In this document: positions 20,372 to 29,861 of the stretch, one piece after another
How the letters are laid out: every line of letters starts with the position of its first letter
How positions within the stretch are numbered: position 1 is the first letter of the stretch
Assembly (NCBI RefSeq): GCF_001668725.1
Contig: NZ_LZKL01000017.1
Location: 1-53,336 of the forward strand
DNA length: 53,336 nt
DNA from: Mycobacterium sp. E787
GTDB lineage: Bacteria; Actinomycetota; Actinomycetes; Mycobacteriales; Mycobacteriaceae
Direction of reading: 5' to 3'
Position numbers and translations under genes: made by a program
Notes under the pieces: model-generated
Databases searched by the model: none
Told to the model about the DNA's origin: nothing
What the model saw: only the letters and a program-made list of their open reading frames with translations

Positions 20372-21781
20372 TCACTGGTCCTGTACGTGGGCCATCGCCA
20401 GCACGTCCAGGCGGCGGTCCAACTCCTCGATCGACAGCTTGTCTCCGATCAGGCCGCGGTCGATGACGGTCTGGCGAATCGTCTTGCGTTCCTTGAGCGC
20501 CTGCTTGGCCACCGCGGCGGCCTCCTCGTAGCCGATCGCCGAGTTCAACGGCGTCACGATGGACGGCGAAGACTCGGCCAGCTCGCGCAGATGATCGACG
20601 TTGGCGGCCAGCCCGACGATGCAGCGCTCGGCGAACAGCCGCGAGACGTTGGTCAGCAGCTTGAAGGACTCGAGGATGTTGCGGGCCATCATCGGGATGT
20701 AGACGTTGAGCTCGAACGCGCCGTTCGCGCCGCCCCAGGCCACGGCCGCGTCGTTGCCGATCACCTGCGCCGCGACCTGCGTAACCGCCTCCGGCAGTAC
20801 GGGATTCACCTTGCCGGGCATGATCGAGCTGCCCGGTTGCAGGTCGGGCAGCCGGATCTCGGCCAGGCCGGTCAGCGGGCCCGACCCCATCCAGCGGATG
20901 TCGTTGGCGATCTTGGTCAGCGACACCGCGACGGTGCGCAACGCGCCCGACGCCTCGACCAACCCGTCACGGGCCGCCTGGGCCTCGAAAGAGTTTGCCG
21001 CCGGCCGCAATTCGCCCAGACCGGTCGAGGCGACCAGCGTTTCGACCACCTTGGCGCCGAACCCGTCGGGCGCGTTGAGCCCGGTGCCTACCGCGGTGCC
21101 GCCGATGGCCAGCTCACCCAGCCGCGGCAGCGTCGCGCGGACCCGCTCGATCCCGGCCTCGATCTGGCGGGCGTATCCGCTGAACTCCTGGCCGAGCGTC
21201 ACTGGGACGGCGTCCATCAGGTGGGTGCGTCCGGATTTGACGACCGTGCGCCACTCGCGGGCCTTGCCCGCCAGGGCTTCGTGCAGCACCTCGAGCGCCG
21301 GGATGAGATGGCGCACCGCGGCCTCGGTGGCCGCGATGTGGGTGGCCGTCGGGAAGGTGTCGTTGGACGACTGGGACATGTTGACGTCGTCGTTCGGGTG
21401 CACCGTGACGCCGTTGGCGGCGGCGATCGACGCGATCACCTCGTTGGTGTTCATGTTCGAGCTTGTCCCGGAACCGGTTTGGAACACGTCGATGGGGAAC
21501 TGGTCGTCGTGCCGGCCGTCGGCGATCTCGGCCGCCGCGGCGATGATCGCGTCCGCCTTCTCCGGCGCCAGCAGCCCGAGATCCTTGTTCACCTGGGCGC
21601 AGGCGCCCTTGAGCAGGCCCAGCGCACGGATCTGGGTGCGCTCCAGGCCCCGTCCCGAGATCGGGAAGTTCTCGACCGCGCGCTGGGTTTGGGCGCGCCA
21701 CAACGCTTTCGCGGGCACCCGGACCTCGCCCATGGTGTCGTGCTCGATGCGGTACTCGGTGTCGGTGGCGCTGTCGGCCAT
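20372..21781 (-). CDS. fum: Fumarate hydratase class II
   Basis: Interconverts fumarate and L-malate in the TCA cycle. This is the iron-independent tetrameric class II enzyme (FumC type), 469 residues. The family signature [11 protein letters not shown] carries the mobile-loop catalytic Ser (around residue 318), and [17 protein letters not shown] carries the catalytic His. Fumarate-binding segments [16 protein letters not shown] and [13 protein letters not shown] are intact. It equals Rv1098c in position and length. glpX lies upstream on the same strand, 37 bp away, so glpX-fum probably form an operon linking gluconeogenesis and the TCA cycle. Confidence 0.97.
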   Translation of the reverse strand: MADSATDTEYRIEHDTMGEVRVPAKALWRAQTQRAVENFPISGRGLERTQIRALGLLKGACAQVNKDLGLLAPEKADAIIAAAAEIADGRHDDQFPIDVFQTGSGTSSNMNTNEVIASIAAANGVTVHPNDDVNMSQSSNDTFPTATHIAATEAAVRHLIPALEVLHEALAGKAREWRTVVKSGRTHLMDAVPVTLGQEFSGYARQIEAGIERVRATLPRLGELAIGGTAVGTGLNAPDGFGAKVVETLVASTGLGELRPAANSFEAQAARDGLVEASGALRTVAVSLTKIANDIRWMGSGPLTGLAEIRLPDLQPGSSIMPGKVNPVLPEAVTQVAAQVIGNDAAVAWGGANGAFELNVYIPMMARNILESFKLLTNVSRLFAERCIVGLAANVDHLRELAESSPSIVTPLNSAIGYEEAAAVAKQALKERKTIRQTVIDRGLIGDKLSIEELDRRLDVLAMAHVQDQ

Positions 21782-21818
21782 AGGTAGCAGTCCTTGTCTT
21801 GAAGGCGTGGTTCCGGGT

Positions 21819-22892
21819 CTAGGGCAGGGGATAAGCGGCAGAGCTGTCGCCGGTGAAGTCGATCGCGGAGTATTCGTTGAGCTTGGACAGCCGATGGTAG
21901 GCCTCGATCATCCGCACGGTGCCCGACTTCGAGCGCATCACGATCGACTGGGTGGTGCACCCGCCGGGGTAGTACTGGACACCCTTGAGCAGGTCGCCGT
22001 TGGTGACCCCGGTGGCGCAGAAGAACACGTTCTCGCCGGACACCAGGTCCTCGGTGGTCAGCACCTGGTCCAGGTCGTAGCCGGCGTCGATGGCCTTCTG
22101 GCGTTCCTCGTCGTCCTTCGGGGCCAGCTGCGCCTGGATGGCGCCGCCCATGCAGCGGATCGCGGCGGCGGCGATGATGCCCTCCGGGGTGCCGCCGATC
22201 CCGGCCAGCATGTCGGTGCCCGACAGGTAGCGGCACGCCGAGATCGCGCCGGCGACGTCGCCGTCGGTGATCAGCCGGATCCGGGCCCCCGTCGCCCGCA
22301 CGTCCTCGATCAGCTGCGCGTGCCGCGGCCGATCCAGGATGCACACGGTCATGTCGCGCACCGACAGGTTCTTCACCTTGGCGACGGCCTTGATGTTCTC
22401 CGCGATCGGCGCGGTGATGTCCAGCACATGCGCGGCCTCGGGCCCGACGGCGATCTTGTTCATGTAGTACACCGCCGACGGGTCGAACATCGCGCCGCGC
22501 TCGGCCACCGCCAGCACCGAGATGGCGTTGGGCATGCCCTTGCTCATCAGCGTGGTGCCGTCGATCGGGTCGACGGCGAAGTCGCACTCCGGGCCGTCGC
22601 CGTTGCCGACCTCCTCGCCGTTGTAGAGCATCGGCGCGTTGTCCTTCTCGCCCTCGCCGATCACCACCACGCCGCGCATCGACACGGAGTTGACCAGCTC
22701 ACGCATGGCGTCGACGGCCGCGCCGTCCCCGCCCTCCTTGTCGCCGCGGCCGACCCAGCGGCCGGCGGCCATCGCCCCGGCCTCGGTGACGCGCACCAGT
22801 TCCAGGGCCAGGTTGCGGTCTGGTGCTTCGCCACGCGGCCGCGACGGGCCTCGGCCGCTCTCGGCGGCCGAGCGGTTGCCCTCAGCTGTCAT
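21819..22892 (-). CDS. glpX: Fructose-1,6-bisphosphatase class II
   Basis: Hydrolyses fructose 1,6-bisphosphate to fructose 6-phosphate in gluconeogenesis; the M. tuberculosis orthologue (Rv1099c) is its main FBPase. It is 357 residues from ATG 22892. The metal-dependent phosphatase motifs are present: [15 protein letters not shown] and [12 protein letters not shown], the latter supplying Asp metal ligands, plus [11 protein letters not shown] near the C-terminus. The N-terminal 25 residues are low-complexity, and homologues start at slightly different points. The start codon is 56 bp from the start of the divergent DUF4245 gene. Confidence 0.96.
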   Translation of the reverse strand: MTAEGNRSAAESGRGPSRPRGEAPDRNLALELVRVTEAGAMAAGRWVGRGDKEGGDGAAVDAMRELVNSVSMRGVVVIGEGEKDNAPMLYNGEEVGNGDGPECDFAVDPIDGTTLMSKGMPNAISVLAVAERGAMFDPSAVYYMNKIAVGPEAAHVLDITAPIAENIKAVAKVKNLSVRDMTVCILDRPRHAQLIEDVRATGARIRLITDGDVAGAISACRYLSGTDMLAGIGGTPEGIIAAAAIRCMGGAIQAQLAPKDDEERQKAIDAGYDLDQVLTTEDLVSGENVFFCATGVTNGDLLKGVQYYPGGCTTQSIVMRSKSGTVRMIEAYHRLSKLNEYSAIDFTGDSSAAYPLP

Positions 22893-22935
22893 GGTTGCCG
22901 ATTGTCCCAGAAGCGGATCGGTCTGCGGGAACTGG

Positions 22936-22941
22936 GATACT
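22936..22941 (+). promoter_or_regulatory. -10-like box GATACT for the DUF4245 gene
   Basis: GATACT lies 6 nt before ATG 22948. It departs from TANNNT at the first base, but its spacing matches the other leaderless genes in the window. Confidence 0.35.
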
Positions 22942-22947
22942 CGGGGG

Positions 22948-23640
22948 ATGACCGAGCAGCCGCAGCCGAACGCCGAGGTAGGCGAGCCGGCGCCGGCGCC
23001 TGAACTCGGCCCGGTCTCGAGACCGGCCAAGCCCCGGCTGTTGCAGGACGGCCGCGACATGGCGTGGTCCCTCATACCGCTGGTGATCGGGTGCATCCTG
23101 CTGGCCGGGCTGGTCGGAATGTGTTCGTTCCAGCCGGTCGGGACGAACAAGGGGGTGATCCCGGCCTACGACGCGGCGGCCGCCCTGCGGGCCGATGCGC
23201 AGACGCTGGGGTTCCCCATCCGGCTGCCGCGATTGCCCGCGGGCTGGCACGCCAACTCCGGCGGTCGCGGCGGCATCGAGGGCGGGCGCAAAGACCCCCA
23301 GACGGGGCAGCGGCTGCACGCGGCCACCTCGACCGTCGGCTACATCAGCCCGACCGGGCTGTATCTGAGCCTCACCCAGAGCGACGCCGACGAGGACAGG
23401 CTCGTCGGCTCGATCCACGCGTCGGCGTATCCGACCGGAACGGTCGACGTCGACGGCACCACCTGGGTCGTCTACCGCGGCGCCGGCCAGAGCGACACCG
23501 ACGCCGAGCCGGTATGGACCACCAGGCTGACCGGCCCGGCCGGCGCCACCCAGATCGCGATCACCGGCGCCGGTGGCGCCGATCAATTCCGTACCCTGGC
23601 GGCGGCGACGCAATCGGAGCCGCCCCTACCCGCGCACTGA
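22948..23640 (+). CDS. DUF4245 membrane-anchored protein (Rv1100-like)
   Basis: A 230-residue protein: a Pro/Glu-rich N-terminus, one transmembrane anchor (about 40-60, [20 protein letters not shown]) and an extracytoplasmic domain (about 75-225) with the DUF4245 segment [18 protein letters not shown] and repeated beta-strand-type stretches. No function is known for the family, which lies next to glpX in many actinobacteria. ATG 22948 was chosen over longer frames because it follows a -10-like box and matches the family start. It lies 11 bp before the dienelactone hydrolase gene and may lead a three-gene operon. Confidence 0.85.
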   Translation: MTEQPQPNAEVGEPAPAPELGPVSRPAKPRLLQDGRDMAWSLIPLVIGCILLAGLVGMCSFQPVGTNKGVIPAYDAAAALRADAQTLGFPIRLPRLPAGWHANSGGRGGIEGGRKDPQTGQRLHAATSTVGYISPTGLYLSLTQSDADEDRLVGSIHASAYPTGTVDVDGTTWVVYRGAGQSDTDAEPVWTTRLTGPAGATQIAITGAGGADQFRTLAAATQSEPPLPAH

Positions 23641-23651
23641 AGGGAAGGCAT

Positions 23652-24449
23652 GTGACCGCACCCGAGGCAGACCTGTCCGGATGGTCGGTGGCGCCGTTCA
23701 CCGGTGGTGGCTACAGCCACGACGTCTACCGCAAGGGTTCCGGCCCCGGGGTGGTGCTGATTCCCGAGATCCCCGGCATCCATCCCGGCGTGCTGGGCTT
23801 GGGGAATCACTTGGTGGACAACGGGTTCACCGTCGCCATTCCCTCCCTGTTCGGTGAGCCGGGTAAGCCGAAGACGGGCGGCTACATCCTCAGCTCGATC
23901 GCGCGGGCCTGCGTCGCAAGGGAATTCGCGGCGTTCGCCACCGACAAGCAGCGACCGGTGTCGCTGTTCCTGCGCGCGCTGGCCCGTGACCTCAACGCGT
24001 CGACGCCGGGCAAGGGCGTCGGCGTCATCGGGCAGTGCTTCACCGGCGGTTTCGCGCTGGCCGCCGCCGTCGACGACAGCGTGCTGGCCCCGGTGCTGTC
24101 CCAGCCGTCGGTGCCGCTGCCGCTGGGCCGTGCCCGACGGGCGGATCCGGGGCTGAGCGAGCCCGAGCTGGCCACCGTCGCCGATCGCTGCGCCAACGAC
24201 GGCCTGTGCGCTCTGGCCCTGCGGTTCAGCGAGGACAACGTCGTGCCGCGAGAACGGTTCGCGGCGCTCAAGGAGCGGCTGGGCGACGCGTTCGAGGTCA
24301 TCGAGATCGACTCGAGCCCCGGCAATTCCGGGGGCTTTGCCAAGGGCGCGCACTCGGTGCTCACCGACGAGGTCCGCGAAGTCGACGGCCAACCCGCTTA
24401 TGAAGCCCGCAAACGGGTAGTCCAATTCCTCACCGAGCGGCTCAGTTAG
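23652..24449 (+). CDS. Dienelactone hydrolase family protein
   Basis: A 265-residue alpha/beta hydrolase of the dienelactone hydrolase family. The nucleophile is a cysteine in GQCFTGGFAL (around residue 131), as in true DLH enzymes; the acid is in RFSEDNVV and the His in KGAHSVLTDE. The N-terminal oxyanion segment is IPEIPGIHPGVLGLGNHL. Its substrate is unknown. GTG 23652 follows AAGGGAAGG. The esterase gene follows after 14 bp, so the two hydrolases are likely cotranscribed. In M. tuberculosis, as I recall, this position holds the mazEF3 toxin-antitoxin genes instead. Confidence 0.88.
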   Translation: MTAPEADLSGWSVAPFTGGGYSHDVYRKGSGPGVVLIPEIPGIHPGVLGLGNHLVDNGFTVAIPSLFGEPGKPKTGGYILSSIARACVAREFAAFATDKQRPVSLFLRALARDLNASTPGKGVGVIGQCFTGGFALAAAVDDSVLAPVLSQPSVPLPLGRARRADPGLSEPELATVADRCANDGLCALALRFSEDNVVPRERFAALKERLGDAFEVIEIDSSPGNSGGFAKGAHSVLTDEVREVDGQPAYEARKRVVQFLTERLS

Positions 24450-24463
24450 GAAAGTCCAACCGT

Positions 24464-26005
24464 ATGGCGATCGACGAGCGCGTGGTCGAAACCACCCACG
24501 GCCCGGTCCGCGGCGCTGATGAGGGGGACGTGCGGACCTGGAAGGGAATCCGGTACGCCGCAACGCCGGTCGGCGACCTTCGTTTCCGGCTGCCGCAGCC
24601 GCCCGAGCCGTGGGGCGAGATCGCCGACGCCACCGCCTTCGGGGCCGCCTGCCCGCAACCCGAATTTCCCAACATGCCGCTGGATCTCGGCGCGCCGCAG
24701 GGCGAAGACTGCTTGAGCCTGAACATCTGGGCCCCGTCCGGCGCCGGCCCGGGTGCCGCACAACCGGTGCTGGTCTGGCTGCACGGCGGCGCCTACGTCC
24801 TGGGATCGGCCAGTCAGCCGCTCTACGACGGCCGCCGCTTGGCCGGCGCAGGGGTCGTCGTGGTGACCGTGAACTATCGCCTGGGGGCGCTGGGATTTCT
24901 GGACCTGTCGTCCTTCAGCACCGCGCGGCGCCGCTTCGACGCCAACATCGGGCTGCACGACGTGCTGGCGGCCCTGCGCTGGGTGCGCGAGAACATCGCG
25001 GCGTTCGGGGGCGATCCCGACAGGGTCACGCTGTTCGGCGAATCCGCCGGCGCGGGCATCGTCACGACGCTGCTGGCCGCCCCTGCGGCCGAGGGCCTGT
25101 TCGCCGGCGCGATCGCCCAAAGCTCGCCCGCCACATCGGTATACGACCGCGAGAGGGCTCGGCGCGTCGCCGTGACCTTCCTCGACAAGCTGGGGATCGC
25201 CCCGGGCGACGTGGGCCGGTTGCCCGACGCCCCGACCGCGGCGATCCTCGCCGCGTCGCAGGAGGTGTTCGACGAAGTGCCCGTCCGCAACCCGGGCACC
25301 CTCGCGTTCGTCCCGATCGTCGACGGCGAGCTGCTGCACGACTACCCGGTCAAGTCGGCGCAGCGGGGCAGCACGCACCGGGTGCCGTTGATCATCGGCA
25401 CCAACAGGCACGAGGCCGCGCTGTTCCGGCTGATGCGCTCGCCGTTGATGCCGATCACCCCGCGCGCGATCACCTCGATGTTCACCCAGATCGCCGCCGA
25501 ACAGCCCGACCTGCAATTGCCCACCGAACAGGAGATCGTGTCGGCGTATTCGCGGTTACGGCGCAGGGCAAGGTCTTTGAGCATCGCGACCGACGTCGGT
25601 TTCCGGATGCCGACGGTGTGGCTCGCCGAGGGGCACAGCAGGGTCGCACCGGTGTATCTGTACCGGTTCGACTACGCGACCCCGTTGCTCAAGCTACTGC
25701 TGGTCAACGCGGCCCACGCCACCGAATTGCCTTACGTCTGGGGCAATCTCGGGGCGCCGAAGGACCCGACGCTGAAGCTCGGCGGCGCCCGGACCGCCAA
25801 GGCGATCTCGAAGCGGGTGCGCACCAGGTGGATCAACTTCGCCGCCCACGGAAAACCCGCGGGACCGGCCGGCGAACCGGATTGGACGCCCTACCGGGAA
25901 CCCGACCGCGCCTGCCTGCTCATCGACAAGAGCGACACCGTAGCCGGCGATGTCGACGCGCAGATCCGCGCCGCGTGGGGCAGCGAGATGGTCAGCTTCC
26001 GCTAG
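24464..26005 (+). CDS. Type-B carboxylesterase (para-nitrobenzyl esterase family)
   Basis: A 513-residue intact carboxylesterase. It has the N-terminal family stretch GIRYAATPVGDLRFRLPQPP, the EDCLSLNIWAP signature, the oxyanion motif LHGGAYVLGS, the nucleophile Ser in LFGESAGAGIV (around residue 194) and the catalytic His in NAAHATELPYVWG near 420. M. tuberculosis carries this gene in two pieces (Rv1104/Rv1105, from memory), so this copy appears to be the unbroken form. No signal peptide is visible, so it should be cytoplasmic. ATG 24464 is 14 bp after the upstream hydrolase, with AGGAAAG as its ribosome site. The natural ester is unknown. Confidence 0.92.
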   Translation: MAIDERVVETTHGPVRGADEGDVRTWKGIRYAATPVGDLRFRLPQPPEPWGEIADATAFGAACPQPEFPNMPLDLGAPQGEDCLSLNIWAPSGAGPGAAQPVLVWLHGGAYVLGSASQPLYDGRRLAGAGVVVVTVNYRLGALGFLDLSSFSTARRRFDANIGLHDVLAALRWVRENIAAFGGDPDRVTLFGESAGAGIVTTLLAAPAAEGLFAGAIAQSSPATSVYDRERARRVAVTFLDKLGIAPGDVGRLPDAPTAAILAASQEVFDEVPVRNPGTLAFVPIVDGELLHDYPVKSAQRGSTHRVPLIIGTNRHEAALFRLMRSPLMPITPRAITSMFTQIAAEQPDLQLPTEQEIVSAYSRLRRRARSLSIATDVGFRMPTVWLAEGHSRVAPVYLYRFDYATPLLKLLLVNAAHATELPYVWGNLGAPKDPTLKLGGARTAKAISKRVRTRWINFAAHGKPAGPAGEPDWTPYREPDRACLLIDKSDTVAGDVDAQIRAAWGSEMVSFR

Positions 26006-26012
26006 GGTCGGT

Positions 26013-26027
26013 GCCGCGGGACGCGGC
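26013..26027. terminator. Short GC hairpin between convergent esterase and VOC genes
   Basis: Perfect 6-bp GCCGCG/CGCGGC stem with a 3-nt loop, 8 bp after the esterase stop and touching the stop codon of the opposite gene. It lacks a T-run, so terminator function is tentative. Confidence 0.3.
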
Positions 26028-26389
26028 TACAGCGGCTCGGAGAGCATGAACCGGTGCCCTTCGGGCGATCGCAGACCCATCTCGCGCCGACCCCAGGGTT
26101 CGGTCGTGGGGGGCTTCAGGATGTCGGCTCCCGCAGCGACGGCGCGCCGGTGGTACTCGTCGATGCCGGCGACGGTCAAATACGCGATGTAGCTGTGGTC
26201 ACCGAGGTCGGCTGCCGGCAACGCCTCCGGACAGCGGCCGAGCCGGAACATCACCGACCCGGCCGAGCAGAAAGCCCAATTGCCCGGGTCGGGTTGCGTT
26301 ACCGTGCAATTCAATATGCGGGTGAACCACTCCGACGCACGGTCGAGGTCATGCACCGCGAGGACGGGGTCGGCGCCGAGGAGCGTCAT
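26027..26389 (-). CDS. VOC/glyoxalase-fold protein
   Basis: A 120-residue single-domain vicinal-oxygen-chelate protein. It begins with the family's first strand and helix (PVLAVHDLDRASEWFTRIL) and ends with the typical EPWGRREMGLRSPEGHRFML. The Arg/Glu-rich second half and the HxY-type DHSYIAYLTV segment fit the bleomycin-resistance/dioxygenase branch. Possible metal ligands include His70 and the C-terminal Glu, but they cannot be assigned with certainty. ATG 26389 is chosen over GTG 26407 because CACACT precedes it by 6 nt. It converges on the esterase gene. Confidence 0.75.
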   Translation of the reverse strand: MTLLGADPVLAVHDLDRASEWFTRILNCTVTQPDPGNWAFCSAGSVMFRLGRCPEALPAADLGDHSYIAYLTVAGIDEYHRRAVAAGADILKPPTTEPWGRREMGLRSPEGHRFMLSEPL

Positions 26390-26545
26390 GTGTCCAGTGT
26401 GGCGCACCGAATGAAAGCGATCCTGCGCAACCGACCAATAGGCAAGTTTCCATCGCGGTATCGCCGGTGATACCGCAAACGGGAACCGCCTGATGGTGTG
26501 GCTCGCGGTACCGGCGTGGCTGATGTGACCGCCGAGGCCGCGGCG

Positions 26546-27634
26546 CTACCCCGCCGGCTTGGCCTGGCGCGCTTGGCTTTTCATCTGCCGGAACATGTCC
26601 ACGTAGTAGGGCAGGCATTCCGACATCGCCTTGTCGGTGGTGAACAGCGGCTCGTAGCCGAGGTCGCGCCGCGCCTTGTCGATGGAGAAGTAGTTGTCCA
26701 GGTACAGACGCTCCACGGCCAGCGGCTCGAGCAGCGGGGCCGGTATGCCGAACCGGAAATGCATGCGCTGCCAACCGGTCATGGCCGCGCGGACCAGCGG
26801 CCCGTTGACCCGCACCCGCGGCCAGTTTTCGCCGCAGGCCTCGATCACCGGTCGGGCGAACTCGAACATGTTGATGGGGTCGGCGTCGTTGATGAAGTAC
26901 GCCTGGCCGGGCGCCGTGCCGCCGGGCACCAGATGCTGGGCGGCCAGGATGAAACCGTGAATCAGGTTGTGCACGTAGGAGTTGTCGAGCCGGGCCGACT
27001 TGCGGCCGATCAGCACCTTGACGTGGCCGGCGACCACGCTTTCGAACAGCCTGCGAAACATCGTCTGATCACCGCGGCCCCAGATGCCGCTGGGCCGGAT
27101 CGCGCACGTCAGCATGTCGCCAACACCGTTCTGGGACAGCACGAATCGCTCGGCGACCACTTTCGTTTCGGTGTACAGGTCGTTGAACCTGTTGGTGTAG
27201 GGCAGCGTCTCGTCGCCGCCGGCGATGTTCTGGCCGCCCATCACCACGCTGTTGGACGACGTGTAGACGAAGCGCTTGACCCCGGCCGCCTGCCCGGCGT
27301 GCACCAGGTTCTCGGTGCCGCCGACGTTGACGGCGAAGCTGCGCTGACGGTATTCGTCGGTCACCGACGCGCCGCCCATCAGCTCGATGATCGCGGCGGT
27401 GTGAAACACCGTGTCGATGCCGTCCACCGCCGCGGCGCACACGCCGGCGTCGGTGATATCGCCCTGCAGCACCTCCAGGTGGGGGTGTTCGGGCAGCGGC
27501 GACGGGGCCCGGTCGAACGAACGCACCCGGTACCCGCGGTCGAGCAAGGTGGTCACCAGGTTGGCGCCGACAAATCCGGAGCCGCCGGTGACCAGGACGC
27601 GGCCCAACTCGGTGGTCAGTGATGGATCACCCAT
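26546..27634 (-). CDS. hsd: 3-beta-hydroxysteroid dehydrogenase/isomerase (Rv1106c-like)
   Basis: A 362-residue extended SDR close to Rv1106c, which oxidises cholesterol and pregnenolone at C3 and is an early enzyme of sterol catabolism. The Rossmann motif is VTGGSGFVGANL (around 14-25). The catalytic Tyr and Lys are in LYTETKVVAERF, with the Ser in VYTSSNSVVMGG. The C-terminal half contains the substrate segments RPSGIWGRGDQTMFRR and SYVHNLIHGFILA. ATG 27634 lies 9 nt from a TATGCT box on the minus strand, so the longer frame upstream is not used. The isomerase-like protein at 6.6 kb could act on the same class of compound. Confidence 0.92.
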   Translation of the reverse strand: MGDPSLTTELGRVLVTGGSGFVGANLVTTLLDRGYRVRSFDRAPSPLPEHPHLEVLQGDITDAGVCAAAVDGIDTVFHTAAIIELMGGASVTDEYRQRSFAVNVGGTENLVHAGQAAGVKRFVYTSSNSVVMGGQNIAGGDETLPYTNRFNDLYTETKVVAERFVLSQNGVGDMLTCAIRPSGIWGRGDQTMFRRLFESVVAGHVKVLIGRKSARLDNSYVHNLIHGFILAAQHLVPGGTAPGQAYFINDADPINMFEFARPVIEACGENWPRVRVNGPLVRAAMTGWQRMHFRFGIPAPLLEPLAVERLYLDNYFSIDKARRDLGYEPLFTTDKAMSECLPYYVDMFRQMKSQARQAKPAG

Positions 27635-27643
27635 AGTTCGCGA

Positions 27644-27649
27644 AGCATA
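27644..27649 (-). promoter_or_regulatory. -10 box TATGCT for the 3-beta-HSD gene
   Basis: On the minus strand, TATGCT lies 9 nt before ATG 27634; leaderless or near-leaderless start. Confidence 0.4.
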
Positions 27650-27711
27650 GCCGAGAAAAACTGGAACGTGTTCCAAAGGCCCGGCGGCCGGTGGCGCGAT
27701 CCGGTCCGCCG

Positions 27712-27957
27712 TCAGCCGTCTTCGGGCTGGCCCGCCGCGAGCGCGTCCTCGATCCGCTTGCGGGCGCCAGCTAAGTGCTCCTCGCACCGTTTGGCGAGTT
27801 GCTCGCCTCTTTCCCACAGCTGCAGCGACGCATCCAGGTCCAGCCCGCCCTGCTCCAGGACCCGCACGACCTCGATCAGCTCGTCCCGGCAGGCTTCATA
27901 GCCGAGGTGACTAATGGGCGTAATCGACTGCATCGACTGCTCCTCGTCAGCGGCCAT
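27712..27957 (-). CDS. xseB: Exodeoxyribonuclease VII small subunit
   Basis: The 81-residue small subunit that oligomerises on XseA to form exonuclease VII, which degrades single-stranded DNA. The helical hairpin core [20 protein letters not shown] and [20 protein letters not shown] is typical. The ATG at 27957 lies 11 bp inside the end of xseA, so translation is coupled. Length and order are as in M. tuberculosis (Rv1107c). Confidence 0.95.
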   Translation of the reverse strand: MAADEEQSMQSITPISHLGYEACRDELIEVVRVLEQGGLDLDASLQLWERGEQLAKRCEEHLAGARKRIEDALAAGQPEDG

Positions 27958-29197
27958 CGGTCGGTCCCTCGCTCACCGCCGCAACGGCGCCGTCGGCCAC
28001 CCGCACCCGCAGCCGGGTGCCCGGGGGCGCGTCGGCGACCGAGCGCAGCACCGCGGGAGGTCCGGCGGCGGGCACCGTCTGCACGACGGCGTAGCCGCGG
28101 GCCAGGGTGGCGGCCGGGCCCAGCGTGGCCAGCCGCGCGCTCAGGTGGCCGACGCGCTCGGTCTCCGCGGCCACCTGCCGCCTGATGTCGCGGCGCACAG
28201 CCGAACGCGCGCGGTGGACCTCCTCGGCGCGCGCCGTCACGGCCGTCAGCGGCTCGGCGAGCACCGGCCGGCTGCGCAGCTGGGTCAGCGCGCGTTGCTC
28301 GCGTGACACCCAGCTGCGCAGCGCCTGCGCGCTGCGCCGGCGCAGGTCATCGAGCAGCCGCTGCTCGGCGGCGGTATCGGGCACCACCTTCTTGGCGGCG
28401 TCGGTGGGCGTGGCGGCGCGCAGGTCGGCGACCAGGTCGCACAGCGGGTTGTCGGGCTCGTGCCCCACCGCGCTGATGACGGGCGTGCGGCACGCGGCGA
28501 TCGCGCGGCACAGGGTCTCGTCGGAGAACGGCAGCAGGTCCTCGACGCTGCCGCCGCCGCGGGCCACCACGATCACATCGACCTCGTGGTGGCGGTCGAG
28601 TTCGTACAGCGCCTCGACGATCTGCGCCACCGCATTCGGCCCCTGGACCGCGGTGTTGCGCACCGCGAAACGCACCGCCGGCCAGCGCGCGCCGGCCACC
28701 GTCGTCACGTCGCGCTCGGCGGCGCTCGCCCGCCCGGTGATCAACCCGATCATGTTGGGCAGGAACGGGATTGGCCGCTTGAGCCGAGGGTCGAACAGGC
28801 CCTCGGCGTCGAGCAGGCGGCGCAGCCGGTCGATGCGCGCCAGCAGCTCGCCGACGCCGACCGCGCGAATCTCGCTGAGCCGCAACGAAAAGGTGCCGCG
28901 CCCGGTGTAGAACGAGGGCTTGCCGCAGACCACCACCTGGGTGCCTTCGGCGAGTTTCACCGGCGCGTTGGCCACCAGGTCGCGCGAACACGTCACGGTC
29001 AGCGACATGTCGGCGGCCGGGTCCCGCAGCACCATAAAGACGGTCTTGGCGTCGGGCCGCATCGTGATCTGGGCCAGCTGGCCCTCGACCCAGACGGTGC
29101 CGAGCCGGTCGATCCAGCCCGCGACGCGCACCGCCACCGCGCGCACCGGAAAGGGGTTCTCCGCGGAGTTGGGTTCGGGATCAGCCGCGCGGGTCAC
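27947..29197 (-). CDS. xseA: Exodeoxyribonuclease VII large subunit
   Basis: The 416-residue catalytic subunit of exonuclease VII, which trims single-stranded DNA in both directions in repair. The N-terminal OB-fold (about 15-110, [20 protein letters not shown]) binds DNA. The catalytic domain follows with [18 protein letters not shown] and the signature [18 protein letters not shown], then a long coiled-coil arm (about 290-370) that binds XseB. The C-terminal LARGYAVVQ segment is intact. The GTG at 29197 overlaps the stop codon of the upstream gene (GTGA), so three genes are coupled: the Rv1109c homologue, xseA and xseB. Confidence 0.96.
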   Translation of the reverse strand: MTRAADPEPNSAENPFPVRAVAVRVAGWIDRLGTVWVEGQLAQITMRPDAKTVFMVLRDPAADMSLTVTCSRDLVANAPVKLAEGTQVVVCGKPSFYTGRGTFSLRLSEIRAVGVGELLARIDRLRRLLDAEGLFDPRLKRPIPFLPNMIGLITGRASAAERDVTTVAGARWPAVRFAVRNTAVQGPNAVAQIVEALYELDRHHEVDVIVVARGGGSVEDLLPFSDETLCRAIAACRTPVISAVGHEPDNPLCDLVADLRAATPTDAAKKVVPDTAAEQRLLDDLRRRSAQALRSWVSREQRALTQLRSRPVLAEPLTAVTARAEEVHRARSAVRRDIRRQVAAETERVGHLSARLATLGPAATLARGYAVVQTVPAAGPPAVLRSVADAPPGTRLRVRVADGAVAAVSEGPTDGR

Positions 29198-29796
29198 TTC
29201 GCGTTCGCGCGGGTGATCCTGTTGGCGAGCAGCGTCTGGAACGGAGCGCGGGCCTTCGTGGCCTGCTCGTAGGCCAGCAGGGCCTCGAGTTCGTCGACGT
29301 TCAGCGACTGCAGTCGGGCCCGCAGCTGGGCCAGCGTCAGCGTCGAATAGTCGAGCTCGATGGCCACCTCCGGTTCTTCCACCGACGCTTTGGCCGCGGG
29401 AGCCTTCGCCTTCTTGGCGGGCTTGACCAGCGCGCTGGCGTCCTCGTGCGCGTCGGCCACCGAGTACAGCGCGAATCGTCCCTCGGCCCTGCGCTCGCCC
29501 TCGCCGACTTCCGGCGGCGCGGCGGTTGCCCCCTCGACCGCGTCCTCGGGCAGGTCCTCGTCGAAGGTCGCCCACTCCGGCTTCTCGTCCTTGGGCGGAA
29601 AGATCGACTCCAGGGTGCTGTCACCCTTGATGACGAGCTCGGCCAAGTTCTGCTGAAAGCGCATCACGATGTGCGCCGCGGTGCTGGCCAACGTCATCGG
29701 GTACATCAGGATCGTCTTGGGCAGCTTCATTGTCTCCTCGACGGCGACTGTCGCCGCGCCGACTATCAGCCGAACTCCGTACGGTGCAGTAGCCAT
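29194..29796 (-). CDS. Lipid-droplet-associated protein homologue (Rv1109c-like)
   Basis: A 200-residue protein. The N-terminal half has an amphipathic/hydrophobic region (about 24-62, [20 protein letters not shown]) that could lie on a lipid surface. The middle is an acidic then Lys/Ala-rich linker (about 70-145). The C-terminus (about 150-200, [20 protein letters not shown]) is a helical segment typical of Rho-N/SAP-like modules. Homologues are annotated as lipid-droplet-associated proteins. Coupling to xseA is conserved, though no functional link is known. ATG 29796 is the first in-frame start. Confidence 0.78.
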   Translation of the reverse strand: MATAPYGVRLIVGAATVAVEETMKLPKTILMYPMTLASTAAHIVMRFQQNLAELVIKGDSTLESIFPPKDEKPEWATFDEDLPEDAVEGATAAPPEVGEGERRAEGRFALYSVADAHEDASALVKPAKKAKAPAAKASVEEPEVAIELDYSTLTLAQLRARLQSLNVDELEALLAYEQATKARAPFQTLLANRITRANAK

Positions 29797-29848
29797 AAGT
29801 CCAAGACTGCCTCAACCGGCGGCCAACTCCAAGCCCGCCGCGGGCCGG

Positions 29849-29854
29849 TACCCT
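29849..29854 (+). promoter_or_regulatory. -10 box TACCCT for ispH
   Basis: TANNNT box 7 nt before ATG 29862; supports that start over the in-frame ATG at 29880. Confidence 0.55.
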
Positions 29855-29861
29855 GAATGCC

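Noticed and set aside
20387..21787. 466-codon plus-strand frame opposite fum
   Set aside because: Shadow frame of a highly conserved enzyme; no independent signal.
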